DNA of 64,000 nucleotides from contig NZ_CABPSF010000007.1 in NCBI RefSeq assembly GCF_902459685.1, positions 248,001 to 312,000 on the forward strand, written 5' to 3'. The translations under genes were made by a program, and so were the position numbers. Positions 47,930 through 56,892 of this stretch are shown piece by piece. Every line of letters starts with the position of its first letter. The first letter of the stretch is position 1. The notes under the pieces are model-generated. The model had not been told where the DNA came from. It saw nothing but the letters and a program-made list of their open reading frames with translations, and ran no database searches. The stretch is from Pandoraea iniqua (GTDB lineage: Bacteria > Pseudomonadota > Gammaproteobacteria > Burkholderiales > Burkholderiaceae).

Positions 47930-50900
47930 GCCAGTACCTCCTGGATCTTCTCCGGTGTCACCGGCAAGTCAGTAAAACGATGGCCGATCGCATGCGCGAG
48001 GCCGTTCACAATCGCGCCCACCACGGGAATCATCACCACTTCGGCGATGCCCTTGGGCACATCGGATTCGGAAATTGGTGGCAGCACTTCACCGGTCTGC
48101 GTCCACACGGCCACATCGGTCGCGCGCGGCAGGTGATACCGGTTGAAGTTCCACGTGCCGTTGCCCGGCCCGTCCTCATAGAGCGGCAGGTACTCGTGCA
48201 ACGCGTGGCCGATGCCCATGGCGAGACCGCCCTGCAACTGACCGGACACCAACTGCGGCGAAATTTGATTGCCGCACTCCATGATGGAGTGGTGCGTGAG
48301 CAACTCGACCTTGCCCGTCGCCTCATGCACCGAGAGTTCGACCAGCGTGCCGACGGCGCTGTAATACGTCACCGCCGCGTTGTTGCGCTGCACCGGCGGA
48401 TAAAACACCCGCTTGCGGTCGATCACGCGATAGCCGGTGGCTGGCGTCGGCGCTGCGACCTGCATGGCAGAAGCGTTCGCCGCACGCGCTGCAGCAGCCG
48501 ATTTCGCCGACGCATTGCTGTTGCGATGGCTGCCCTTGCCGGCCGGCGCTTGTGCCGGTGCGGCTGCGGGTGTGGATGCCGGAGCCGCAGCCGATGCATT
48601 GGCACCGCCCTTGCCGAAGCGCAGCGCAATGCCGTCGACCGGCAGGCGCTGCGTCGTGCCGTCACCCAGATCCCAGTCGGCTTCCGCCCACTGCCAGCGG
48701 TTGAATACGTGCACGGTCGCGCCCGTCACCAGCCCCATTTCGTGGGCCGTCTTCGCGATCATGGCCAACGGCAACGCTTCCATGCCGGCGGCCGAGAGCT
48801 TGCCCTCGACCCAGCGCGCATCTTCCACGCGCACCACGAGCGGAGCCGCCTGACCACCGCCTAGCCCCCGGCGCCAGATCGACAGCGCCGCCGGCCACAA
48901 CCCTTGCATGAACAGCAGTCGCGCCGCTTCACGCGTGCTGTGCGTGAAATAGAACGCCGAATTCGTCGCGCTCGACGGCGAGGCGTAACCCGGCGACCAG
49001 CGCGGGTTTGCCGCCAGTTTGTCCTGATCGCCCTGCGACATCAGATACGGATCGCCGCTCGTGACCACCGGCAACTCCGGCCAGTCGGTGATGGCGATGT
49101 GCACGTCGGTGGCCGGCATGCCGAGCCACTTGGCGACGGCCACGGCCTGAGACGTCGATGTCCCCGTGCCGATTTCGGCCGCCGTGTGATGCAGGCTGAT
49201 CTTGCCCTGATCGTCGATCTCCACCCGTGCGAACGAGGTCTCTGCGCCGGTGCCAAAGTCCTTCTGCACGCACGCGAAGCCCACGCCGTAGCGGCGGCCC
49301 GGATGCGCCGCTTCGTACTCGGCCTTCTTCTTGTCGCGCTGCGTCCAGAGCGGATGCGCCTTGGCTTTCGCGAGCACTTCATCGACGCGCACGGCACCCG
49401 CAGGGATCGCGCCCTGTGTGTTCTTCATGCCGGAGCGAAGCGCGTTTTTCATGCGAAAGTCGATCGCGTCCAGCCCCAGTTGCGCGGCCATCTCGTCGAT
49501 CATCATTTCGGTGGCCGCCATCGACTGCAACGTGCCGTAGCCGCGCGCCGAGCCCGCGTCGATGGCGCGCGACGCAATCGCCACGCTCGCCAGATCGCTC
49601 TGCGGGAAGTAGTAGATCGACTGCGCTGCCGTGGCGCCCACCATGGCGACCGACGGCGAGAAGTTCATGCGCCCGCCGCCGTTGCACTCCATGTCGGCCG
49701 CGAACGCCTGCAACAGACCGCTCGTCTTGTCGACACCGATGCGATAACGCATCGTGAAGGCGTGGCGTTTGAGCGAGGTTTGAAACTGTTCGTAGCGGTC
49801 GTTAGCGAGCCGCACGGGCAGTCCGTCGCCGTACATCGCCGCGGCCAACCCGTAGAACGGCATGTTGTAGTGGTCTTTCGACCCGTAGCCGACCGTGTAG
49901 CACGGGTACACGATCAGGCGCTTAACCGGAAAGTGCCCCTTGGCCACCATGGCGGCCGCATTCTCGGCCACTTCGGACGGCGACTGCGTGGGCACGACCA
50001 TGTGCAGCGTCTGCGTGCTGGCGTCGTACCAGCAGTTGGCGTTATCGGGTTCGAGCGCCGCCGTGTCGACGGACTGCGTGCGGTACTCGCGCGACATCAC
50101 GAGCCAGTCGCCCGGCGGGTGCGTCAGCGACTCGCCGATCTTGCCCGCGTAGGCCATGCCCTGCTCGTCGAGCTTGCCGTGATCGTTGCCGTCGGGCCAC
50201 ACCGGCAGATGCTTGCGCATCATGCTCGGGAAGATCGGCGCATCTTTCAGGCTCGAATAGACATCGTCGTCGTAGGCCGTCTTTCCGCCCACGCGCACGA
50301 AGCGGAAGGTGCCCCACGGGTCACGTTCCAGCGGGCCGCTCACTGCGCCGTAGCGAATGATTTCGTCGTGGAACTTGAGCTTGTCCTTGGCGAAGCGAAA
50401 ACGTGCGAAGTCGTGATAAATCAAAATCGCCACGGCATGGCCGAGATAGGCTGGCGTCTTGCCCGCAGGCAGCAGCATGTCGTCGCCATAAAACTCGGGG
50501 AATGCGACACCGTCGCGCGCCAGATCATCGGCCGTCACCACGCGATCGGGCTTCAGCCCATCGTCGAGGCGCGAGAGATCGAAACCGAGATAGGGCCGGT
50601 CGGCCTGCGTCGCGCGCAGCACAAACGCATGCGCCTGCTGTTTCGGCCAGCCGGGCATATCGGCCGCACGGACGTCGCGCGCGAAAATCTTCGCGCCGGT
50701 GACTTTGGCCGTGCCGTCGATACGGAATTTGGCCTGGCCCGTGGCGGCATCCCACGCGACCGGTGTGAGGTTCTTGTCTTCGAACAGCGCGGCAAATGCG
50801 CGGCTGCCGAGCGGGGCGATGTAGACCGAAATGCCCGCGATCACCGAGGCTTTCAGAAAGCCGCGTCGCGACAGGGCAAAGCCTGAAGGACTTGAGGTAT

Positions 50901-50994
50901 CGGGGGTCTGGGGTGCATCGGAAGCAGCAGATGAGCGAGCATCATCGCTCGACATTGCCGCTGGCGGACAGTGTTTTCTTGGCAGGCGCGGCAT
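47926..50994 (-). CDS. Tat-exported molybdopterin subunit (IorB/aldehyde oxidase family)
   Basis: I choose ATG 50994 (1022 residues), preceded by GGAAC; ATG 50955 is an alternative. A Tat motif LSRRGFLKAS (Arg43-Arg44) shows export of the folded enzyme. The sequence has the two-part molybdenum hydroxylase layout of the isoquinoline oxidoreductase/nicotinate dehydrogenase class, with IDRKRVFYPP and IGTGTSTSQAVAVAKWLGM in the molybdopterin-binding regions and an Ala-rich insertion near 830-865. It forms a three-subunit periplasmic dehydrogenase with the [2Fe-2S] and triheme subunits. The substrate (aldehyde or N-heterocycle) is unknown. No XdhC-type maturation factor is in the window. Confidence 0.93.
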   Translation of the reverse strand: MPRLPRKHCPPAAMSSDDARSSAASDAPQTPDTSSPSGFALSRRGFLKASVIAGISVYIAPLGSRAFAALFEDKNLTPVAWDAATGQAKFRIDGTAKVTGAKIFARDVRAADMPGWPKQQAHAFVLRATQADRPYLGFDLSRLDDGLKPDRVVTADDLARDGVAFPEFYGDDMLLPAGKTPAYLGHAVAILIYHDFARFRFAKDKLKFHDEIIRYGAVSGPLERDPWGTFRFVRVGGKTAYDDDVYSSLKDAPIFPSMMRKHLPVWPDGNDHGKLDEQGMAYAGKIGESLTHPPGDWLVMSREYRTQSVDTAALEPDNANCWYDASTQTLHMVVPTQSPSEVAENAAAMVAKGHFPVKRLIVYPCYTVGYGSKDHYNMPFYGLAAAMYGDGLPVRLANDRYEQFQTSLKRHAFTMRYRIGVDKTSGLLQAFAADMECNGGGRMNFSPSVAMVGATAAQSIYYFPQSDLASVAIASRAIDAGSARGYGTLQSMAATEMMIDEMAAQLGLDAIDFRMKNALRSGMKNTQGAIPAGAVRVDEVLAKAKAHPLWTQRDKKKAEYEAAHPGRRYGVGFACVQKDFGTGAETSFARVEIDDQGKISLHHTAAEIGTGTSTSQAVAVAKWLGMPATDVHIAITDWPELPVVTSGDPYLMSQGDQDKLAANPRWSPGYASPSSATNSAFYFTHSTREAARLLFMQGLWPAALSIWRRGLGGGQAAPLVVRVEDARWVEGKLSAAGMEALPLAMIAKTAHEMGLVTGATVHVFNRWQWAEADWDLGDGTTQRLPVDGIALRFGKGGANASAAAPASTPAAAPAQAPAGKGSHRNSNASAKSAAAARAANASAMQVAAPTPATGYRVIDRKRVFYPPVQRNNAAVTYYSAVGTLVELSVHEATGKVELLTHHSIMECGNQISPQLVSGQLQGGLAMGIGHALHEYLPLYEDGPGNGTWNFNRYHLPRATDVAVWTQTGEVLPPISESDVPKGIAEVVMIPVVGAIVNGLAHAIGHRFTDLPVTPEKIQEVLA

Positions 50995-51497
50995 AAGCGT
51001 TCCGTCCGTCGGCCGGGGGTACGGCCTTCTTGTTTGGGGGGACGTATCACCAACACGAAACGGAAAACGGCACGCAAAACAGCACGATTACGATCACGAC
51101 GCCTGGGGCAAAGTCATGACCCACGATGCTTGTGCGCAGTGCGCGACATTCATCTGCCGTGATGTCGTCGTGAAGTCTTATAGGACCACGCTTCATGAGT
51201 GACACCGGACACCTGAAGGCTACACGCCGCCTATGTGAATGACAAGGTGACGGATGACGCGCTGCGTGAGAACTGGCGCGGCTTTGCGCGCATTGCGCAC
51301 CATGCGGCGGGCACGAGCGGGCGATATTCGGCGCGGATGATGTTGCTTATGCTTGATCGGAAATGGCGCTATATCCAGTGGAATACGGCGCCATCCCGAT
51401 ATCGGCGGGCCCTGCAAATTATTTTGTGCAGTGCGCTGATTTTTATCGTTTTTCTCAGGCGGCGTCCGATGAGTGCAGGCAACTGCACGCACAGCGC
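50995..51497. other. Intergenic region between the molybdenum hydroxylase operon and a GNAT gene
   Basis: I see no gene in these 503 bases. The part nearest 51000 should hold the operon promoter, but clear hexamers are not visible. At 51360-51470 lie short inverted elements such as CCGATATCGG and an AT-richer stretch with T-runs that may end the GNAT transcript. A frame on the plus strand at 51235-51651 overlaps the GNAT gene and lacks protein character. Confidence 0.45.
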
Positions 51498-52001
51498 TCA
51501 GACGATGCGCAATTCCATGCACGTGAGATCGAGCCAGCGGCCGAACTTGGTACCCACTTCGCTGAAAACACCAACCGTGCGAAAACCGAGCTTCTCGTGC
51601 AAGCGAATCGACGGCGCATTTTGCGCTTCGATGCTCGCAATCATCACGTGAATGTTGGCGGCACGCGCACGCTCGATCAGGGCACGCATGAGCGCCTCGC
51701 CCACGCCGCCACCGCGCGCGTTCTGGTGAATGTAGATCGAATGTTCGACGGTGTGACGATAGCCGTCGAACGCGCGCCAGTCGCCATATGAGGCATAGCC
51801 GAGCACGTCGTCGCCGCGTTGCGCAACGATGACCGGGAAGCCCTTCGCCAAACGTGCGGCCAGCCACTCGCGACGATTGTCGAGATCGACGACGATTTCG
51901 TTCCAGATGGCCGTGGTGTGTTCCACGGCATCGTTGTAGATATCGCGAATGACGGCGAGGTCCGCGTCGGTGGCGTCGCGAACGGTGACGGCTGGCTTCA
52001 T
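51498..52001 (-). CDS. GNAT acetyltransferase (phosphinothricin/methionine sulfoximine type)
   Basis: The start ATG 52001 has GTGGA upstream. The 167-residue protein has the Pat/YncA-type pattern: VRDATDADLAVIRDIYNDAVEHTTAIW, the acetyl-CoA loop HQNARGGGVGEALMRALIE and IEAQNAPSIRLHEKLGF. Known relatives acetylate phosphinothricin or methionine sulfoximine and sulfone. It is divergent from an XRE-cupin regulator across a 36-base palindrome and is a likely target of that regulator. Confidence 0.93.
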   Translation of the reverse strand: MKPAVTVRDATDADLAVIRDIYNDAVEHTTAIWNEIVVDLDNRREWLAARLAKGFPVIVAQRGDDVLGYASYGDWRAFDGYRHTVEHSIYIHQNARGGGVGEALMRALIERARAANIHVMIASIEAQNAPSIRLHEKLGFRTVGVFSEVGTKFGRWLDLTCMELRIV

Positions 52002-52053
52002 GATGAGATTTCCACGCAAGGTGTAGCGATGACAATGATGTCTAATTTCGGCA

Positions 52054-52089
52054 TCTAGTTTACTAGAAATTAATTTCCAGTAAACTGGA
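52054..52089. promoter_or_regulatory. 36-base near-perfect palindrome (likely XRE regulator operator)
   Basis: The left half begins TCTAGTTTACTAGAAATT and the right half AATTTCCAGTAAACTGGA; 16 of 18 positions are complementary. Each half also holds its own shorter palindrome (CTAG-TTTA-CTAG and CCAG-TAAA-CTGG), as if two dimers could bind side by side. It ends four bases before the regulator start. Confidence 0.8.
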
Positions 52090-52093
52090 CAGC

Positions 52094-52684
52094 ATGGATA
52101 TCAACGAACGCATCGCCCGCCGGGTTCGCGATTTGCGAAGCGAGCGCGGCTACTCCCTCGACACGCTGGCCGAACGCAGCGGCGTCAGCCGTTCGAGCAT
52201 TTCGCTCATCGAGCGCGCCCAGACGAGCCCGACCGCCAATGTGCTCGACAAGCTGGCCACGGCACTCGACGTCACACTCGCGTCGTTGTTCGACGAAAGC
52301 ACCGGCGACGATGCCCTGCCCTCGCCCGTCGCGCGGCGCGCCGATCAACCCGTGTGGACCGATCCCGACTCCGGTTACGTGCGCCGCAACCTCTCACCCG
52401 CCGAAGCCTCGCCGCTGCAATTCGTGGAAGTGCACTTCCCGGCCGGCGAGCGCGTGGCCTACGACACGGGCGCGCGCGATAACGAAGTCTGGCAACAGGT
52501 CTGGGTCATCGGCGGCACCATCGAGATCACGCTGGGCAACACCACGTGGCGGCTCGATGCCGGCGATTGTCTCGCGATGCGGCTCGATCGACCGATCGGC
52601 TATCACAACCCGACTTCGGCGACGGCGCACTACCTCGTCGGGCTCGTTACGCTACCGTTCGTCGCTGCCCGGAGGGCAACATGA
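52094..52684 (+). CDS. XRE family regulator with C-terminal cupin domain
   Basis: The 196-residue protein has an N-terminal HTH_3 (RIARRVRDLRSERGYSLDTLAERSGVSRSSISLIERAQTSPTANVLDKLATAL) and a C-terminal cupin (about 105-185, VWVIGGTIEITLGNTTWRLDAGDCLAMRLDRPIGYHNPT) that should bind a small ligand. It overlaps the following GNAT gene by four bases and is divergent from another GNAT gene. The palindrome directly before its start suggests autoregulation. Confidence 0.94.
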   Translation: MDINERIARRVRDLRSERGYSLDTLAERSGVSRSSISLIERAQTSPTANVLDKLATALDVTLASLFDESTGDDALPSPVARRADQPVWTDPDSGYVRRNLSPAEASPLQFVEVHFPAGERVAYDTGARDNEVWQQVWVIGGTIEITLGNTTWRLDAGDCLAMRLDRPIGYHNPTSATAHYLVGLVTLPFVAARRAT

Positions 52685-53226
52685 CGTCATCCATTACCTT
52701 GCAACGGCTCGACGGCGCGCAAGCGCTGGCCGAAGTCGACGCGCTCGCCGATGTACTGATCGACTGCGTGGAAGGCGGCGCATCGGTCAGCTTCATGCTG
52801 CCGCTCACGCGCGACCGTGCTACAACGTTCTGGCGCAAGGTCGCCGACGGTGTGGCGCGTGGCGAGCGTGTGCTGCTGGTTGCGCGCAGCCGTGATGGCG
52901 ACCAAGGGAATCAAGGCAAGATCGTCGGCACAGTGCAGCTGATTCTCGACCTTCCCGAAAACCAGCCGCACCGCGCCGACGTGGCGAAGATGCTGGTGCA
53001 TCGCGACGCGCGTCGGCAAGGCGTGGCACAGGCGCTGATGTCAGCCATCGATGACGTGGCGCGCGCCGAGCGCCGCCATGTCCTCGTGCTGGACACCGTC
53101 ACCGGTGGCGACGCCGAGCGGTTATATCAACGCAGCGGCTGGCAACGCGCGGGCGACGTGCCGAAGTTCGCGCTCATGCCCGACGGCGAATTCTGCGCCA
53201 CGACCTTCTATTACAAGCATCTCTGA
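52681..53226 (+). CDS. GNAT acetyltransferase
   Basis: This 181-residue protein starts inside the stop region of the XRE regulator (ATGA overlap), so the two are co-translated. The acetyl-CoA binding region reads VAKMLVHRDARRQGVAQALMSAIDDVA, with a GNAT core on either side and GDAERLYQRSGWQRAG at the motif B position. It may acetylate the ligand sensed by the regulator. It is convergent with the alpha/beta hydrolase gene. Confidence 0.9.
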   Translation: MTSSITLQRLDGAQALAEVDALADVLIDCVEGGASVSFMLPLTRDRATTFWRKVADGVARGERVLLVARSRDGDQGNQGKIVGTVQLILDLPENQPHRADVAKMLVHRDARRQGVAQALMSAIDDVARAERRHVLVLDTVTGGDAERLYQRSGWQRAGDVPKFALMPDGEFCATTFYYKHL

Positions 53227-53241
53227 ACTCTGACGCACCGC

Positions 53242-54354
53242 TCAGTGCACAGCGGCCAGTCCTTCCAATAACGCCTTGTGGAATGCCGCCGGGTCTTGCA
53301 TCTGCGGGGCATGGCCCAGCTCGGGAAACTCCACCAGTGTTGAGCCGGGAATCGCGGCGTGCGCCGCCTTCGCGAGCACGGGGTAATGCCCGATGCGCGC
53401 CTGTACTTCCGGCGGCGAAAAATCTTTGCCGATCGCGGTCGTGTCTTTGTCGCCGATGAGCAGCCATGTCGGCACGCGAATCTGGCCGAATTCATACACC
53501 ACCGGCTGCGTGTAGATCATGTCGTAGAGCAGCGCTGAGTTCCACGCGACGATGCGCTTGCCCGGCCCGCGATACATCCCCGCGAGCATCTGCACCCACG
53601 GTTCATAGCGTTCGTTCCACTGTCCGGCGTAGTACGTCGCCTGTTCGTAGCGGCGAATACCGGGTGCGCTCGTGCGCAGATCGCGCTCATACCACTCGTC
53701 CACCGTTTTCGACGGCACACCGAGGGCCTTCCAGTCTTCCAGACCAATCGGATTGACGAGTACCAGTTGCTGCGTCTCGCCGGGATACATCAGCGCATAG
53801 CGCGCGGCGAGCATGCCCCCCGTCGAGTGGCCGACGATGGTGGCGCGCGTGATTCCCAGCGACGCGAGCAGCGCATGCGTGTTGTTCGCCAGTTGCTGGA
53901 AGCTGTACTGATATTGCGCGGGCTTGCTCGATTTGCAGAAGCCGATCTGGTCGGGCGCAATCACGCGATAACCGGCCCCCGACAGCACGTCGATGGTCTC
54001 GCGCCACGTCGCCGCGCAGAAATTCTTGCCATGCAGCAGCACGACGGTACGGCCATTGGGCTGCGCCGGTTTTACGTCGAGATACACCATGTGCAACGGC
54101 GTGCGCTGCGAGGTGAAATCAAAACGATTCACCGGATACGGATAGTCGAAGCCCTGAAGCTCGGGCCCATACGCCGGCCCCGCGTTGCTGTCGGCACTAT
54201 CGGCGGCATGGGCCACCGACGGTGCGACGCCCGACAGGGCGATCAAAGGAACGAGCGACGTCAGGCTGGCGAAAGCGCACGCGCGCAATGCCGCCGCACA
54301 GTATCGGGAGACACGGCGCAGGCGCGTTGGGGGCATTGGGGGCATTGGGGTCAT
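53242..54354 (-). CDS. Exported alpha/beta hydrolase
   Basis: The start is uncertain. I use ATG 54354, giving 370 residues; the first codons are a 9-base repeat (ATG ACC CCA ATG CCC CCA ATG) that offers alternative in-frame starts. A hydrophobic signal peptide ends at VAHA. The fold shows VVLLHGKNFCAATWRETI (oxyanion loop), the nucleophile elbow GHSTGG (Ser177), LIGDKDTTA (Asp) and ELGHAPQ (His). It resembles epoxide-hydrolase or haloperoxidase-like enzymes; the substrate is unknown. It is convergent with the GNAT gene. Confidence 0.88.
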   Translation of the reverse strand: MTPMPPMPPTRLRRVSRYCAAALRACAFASLTSLVPLIALSGVAPSVAHAADSADSNAGPAYGPELQGFDYPYPVNRFDFTSQRTPLHMVYLDVKPAQPNGRTVVLLHGKNFCAATWRETIDVLSGAGYRVIAPDQIGFCKSSKPAQYQYSFQQLANNTHALLASLGITRATIVGHSTGGMLAARYALMYPGETQQLVLVNPIGLEDWKALGVPSKTVDEWYERDLRTSAPGIRRYEQATYYAGQWNERYEPWVQMLAGMYRGPGKRIVAWNSALLYDMIYTQPVVYEFGQIRVPTWLLIGDKDTTAIGKDFSPPEVQARIGHYPVLAKAAHAAIPGSTLVEFPELGHAPQMQDPAAFHKALLEGLAAVH

Positions 54355-54546
54355 GAGAGCAAGCGTGCGATGGCACGCAAAGTGGCACAAAGCGGATGCC
54401 GGCGATTGTGCCACGGGCCCGCGCATGGCGAGCACCACGCAAAAAGGCACGCCGCCGCCTCCTACTGACAGAGACTTACGGACGTGCCTTTGAGGCATCA
54501 GCCCCCATCACTCAATGACAGGGCAACCGGGGGGCTGAGTGACGAC

Positions 54547-54855
54547 TTAGTTACCGAAGTAGGTCGTGCCGGCGCGTTGCAGGCCACCGACCGAACCCGG
54601 CGTGACCGGTGCCGCAGCGGCGGCCGGTTGTGCGCTGGGCACAGCCTTCGGGTAGACGGTGTCGTGTTGCACGACCAGACCGTCCTTCTGTGCCTGAATC
54701 AGTTCTTCGCGAACTTGGGCACGCGTGAGCACGCTGGTTTGCGGAACCCACGAGAATTCCGACGGGCCGTCAAAAGCATCGCTGGCGAAGGCCGAACCGG
54801 CCGACACAGCCAACATGGCGGAAATCAGGGCAGAGGTAATAAGAGTGCGCTTCAT
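54547..54855 (-). CDS. DUF4148 family secreted protein
   Basis: The start ATG 54855 has AGGAGA upstream. The 102-residue protein has a signal peptide (KRTLITSALISAMLAVSAGSAFA) and then the DUF4148 core with TRAQVREELIQAQKDGLV and a Pro/Ala-rich end. DUF4148 proteins are abundant in Burkholderiales and are small, secreted and of unknown function. The promoter region upstream is AT-rich and carries an inverted repeat. Confidence 0.92.
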   Translation of the reverse strand: MKRTLITSALISAMLAVSAGSAFASDAFDGPSEFSWVPQTSVLTRAQVREELIQAQKDGLVVQHDTVYPKAVPSAQPAAAAAPVTPGSVGGLQRAGTTYFGN

Positions 54856-54927
54856 GGTGTTTCTCCTGTCTATTGAAGGGGGCGATGCTTGATTCATCGT
54901 CGACAATGACAGTCTATTCGTGCGTGT

Positions 54928-54949
54928 ATTGATGATAAATACCATCAAT
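54928..54949. promoter_or_regulatory. Inverted repeat upstream of DUF4148 gene
   Basis: ATTGATG and CATCAAT form perfect 7-base arms around 8 bases in an AT-rich region 73-94 bases upstream of the DUF4148 start. It is a candidate operator. Confidence 0.45.
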
Positions 54950-55052
54950 TACAATCATTTATTTCATATTTAGAAATAATTGGATGAAACGGGGTCGTAT
55001 GGGGGCGCCTCGCGCCTACACGTCCAATAAGTCAGAAGCCAAGCTCGTCATT

Positions 55053-55085
55053 CGGTATAACCCTCAACTTTGAAGGGTTATACCG
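55053..55085. repeat. 12-base inverted repeat
   Basis: CGGTATAACCCT and AGGGTTATACCG are perfect inverted 12-base arms with a 9-base centre. There is no T-run, so it is an operator or RNA hairpin rather than a terminator. Confidence 0.85.
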
Positions 55086-55488
55086 GCCGGTGCTACCTGC
55101 TCGATGTTTCACATATTCAACAACCCGGAAGCCGCATTGGGCGACGCATGTTTCGGCACCCGCAACGCTAGCGATGTGGGCACTCACGCAACAAGTTAGT
55201 GAGCGCGAACCCCGCTACGCCGGGGCTTATGGTATTTTTCTCTCGCTTCAAACGCGCGTATAAGCGAGCCCTCGCTTCGGAAACCGAAAGAATTGTGCAA
55301 AACCGGACCGCATTCATCCGCGGCCTGCATGGCTGCCACAACTTTGACGCGTTGGGAACGGTTTTGAAGGGTCAGAAAGAAACTCTGTAAAATCCGCAGC
55401 GGCAATGGGGGGCCGTGCAGGACACAAGCCGTGTCCCGACGACGTGCCCCACGGGATACCTCGCCGCTCAAGGGAAGATAAGCATCAG

Positions 55489-56127
55489 ATGAAAGCGCCC
55501 AGCAACCTGATTACTGGTGAAGTGCGGACCAAAATCCGCGGCATGATTCTCGCCTCGGAGCTCAAGCCGGGGCAGCGCCTTATCGAAGACGATCTGATCC
55601 AGTTGCTCGGCGTTGGCCGCACACCGGTGCGCGAAGCGCTGCTGATCCTGCAAGGCGAAGGCTTTATCGCCCGCAATCGCGGTTGGGAAGTTCAGGGGGT
55701 CGATCACCTTCAGGTGAACGCGATCTTCGAAAGCCGTGCCGCGATCGAAGCGGAAACGGCGCGGCTAGCGGCCCGCAAGATCACGCCCGAAGCCTGCGAT
55801 GCGCTCGCCGCGCTCATCGAGCAAATGGAGCCGAGCACGCATCTGCCGCGTCTGGCACTGAACCGGCTGAACAGCGAATTCCACGAGTTGATCGTCAAAG
55901 CCGCCGATAACGTCGTGCTGACGCAGTTTCACGAACGCATTCAGTTCTATTACTGGGCGCTGCGCATTCCCGTCATGTTCTCGGACGAGCAACTGAGCGC
56001 GACCAACGCCCAGCACCGCGAATTGCTCGATGCGCTGCGTGCCCACGATGAAGTGCGCGCCACGCAGATTGCGCGCCATCACGTCGAGACCACCATGGGC
56101 ATCGTCGAGCCCGCCCTGCCGCGCTGA
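55489..56127 (+). CDS. GntR family transcriptional regulator (FCD type)
   Basis: The start ATG 55489 gives 212 residues. The GntR winged helix (about 5-75) reads EVRTKIRGMILASELKPGQRLIEDDLIQLLGVGRTPVREALLILQGEGFI. The all-helical FCD ligand domain (about 80-205) has the metal- or ligand-binding residues in NRLNSEFHELIVKAADN and HRELLDALRAHDEVRATQIARHHVE. Such regulators usually sense organic acids or amino-acid breakdown products. No cognate pathway gene is adjacent. Confidence 0.94.
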   Translation: MKAPSNLITGEVRTKIRGMILASELKPGQRLIEDDLIQLLGVGRTPVREALLILQGEGFIARNRGWEVQGVDHLQVNAIFESRAAIEAETARLAARKITPEACDALAALIEQMEPSTHLPRLALNRLNSEFHELIVKAADNVVLTQFHERIQFYYWALRIPVMFSDEQLSATNAQHRELLDALRAHDEVRATQIARHHVETTMGIVEPALPR

Positions 56128-56254
56128 ACGGCATCTGCTGCGGGCCTCAGGCGCGCGATCTACCTACATTCCCCATACAAGACGCATAGACGTGCCCAGA
56201 AGGCTTCCGCCGGGTCACGTCAAGGGCGTGGGCTACCTCGAATTGCCCAGCCGG

Positions 56255-56770
56255 TCAGCGCACCAGATATCCCGCCACGCGCCAGCGGCTGTCGACGCCG
56301 TAAAACATCGTGACCATTTCATGCGCATCGGTCTTGTTCTCGAACGCCGTGTCGTACTGAATCACCACATACTCACCCTCGGGCTGCCCCGGAATGTTGC
56401 GCGTGAACACCGCGTCCGCCACCTTGCGTGACTTCACTTTGCCCAGCGGTGTACGCGCGGCACTCAGGCTCTGCGCCCACGCGTCGGCCGGCAGCGAGCG
56501 TTGAAACACGGCTGCGGCCTGTTCCCAGCTTTGGGCTGCACGATTGATATCCACCAGTCCGAGCCAGAGATTTGCGGCTTCGAGTGCCGGTTTCACATCG
56601 CGGTTGATGTCGCTTGCCGGGGCGCTCACGCCGCTGGCCGGCGTCGCAAACAGCGGCGGCTGGGCCGAGCGCCGTGTCATCGGCTCCTGCGCCTGCACCG
56701 AGGCCACGCTCAGACCGGCGGCCACGGCAAGCGTGAGTGTCAGGAAACGGTGAAGGCGGGACATCGACAT
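56255..56770 (-). CDS. DUF4019 family secreted protein
   Basis: The 171-residue protein has a signal peptide (HRFLTLTLAVAAGLSVASVQA) and a DUF4019 domain with LGLVDINRAAQSWEQAAAVFQRSL, SAARTPLGKVKSRKV and EGEYVVIQYDTAFENK. Family members are small exported proteins of unknown function in proteobacteria. It is convergent with the GntR gene and divergent from the diguanylate cyclase gene, with the start at ATG 56770 or two codons later. Confidence 0.9.
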   Translation of the reverse strand: MSMSRLHRFLTLTLAVAAGLSVASVQAQEPMTRRSAQPPLFATPASGVSAPASDINRDVKPALEAANLWLGLVDINRAAQSWEQAAAVFQRSLPADAWAQSLSAARTPLGKVKSRKVADAVFTRNIPGQPEGEYVVIQYDTAFENKTDAHEMVTMFYGVDSRWRVAGYLVR

Positions 56771-56892
56771 GACAAAAGCTCCAGAAGATAGACGGTAAAC
56801 CTTAACCCGGCCATTCTACTGGTGTGTAACGCGCGCAGCGTCGTACATTACAATGCACTACACATGCCCGCCTCCCCCCGCCGGCCTTCCCC

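Larger units (their letters stand above)
54856..55488. other. 633-base intergenic region with several inverted repeats
   Basis: No gene is supported here. The stretch 54905-54990 is AT-rich and holds the DUF4148 promoter region. Inverted repeats lie at 54928-54949, 55053-55085, 55210-55225, 55242-55268 and 55276-55288. The hairpin set at 55050-55290 could be a structured leader or small RNA for the downstream GntR gene. Confidence 0.5.

Noticed and set aside
48904..50886. 660-codon plus-strand frame opposite the molybdopterin subunit
   Set aside because: It is a shadow of the large subunit gene, with no known domain.
51235..51651. 138-codon plus-strand frame in the gap after the molybdenum hydroxylase operon
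   Set aside because: It runs into the GNAT gene on the opposite strand, has mixed charge and low-complexity Arg/Ser, and no recognisable family.
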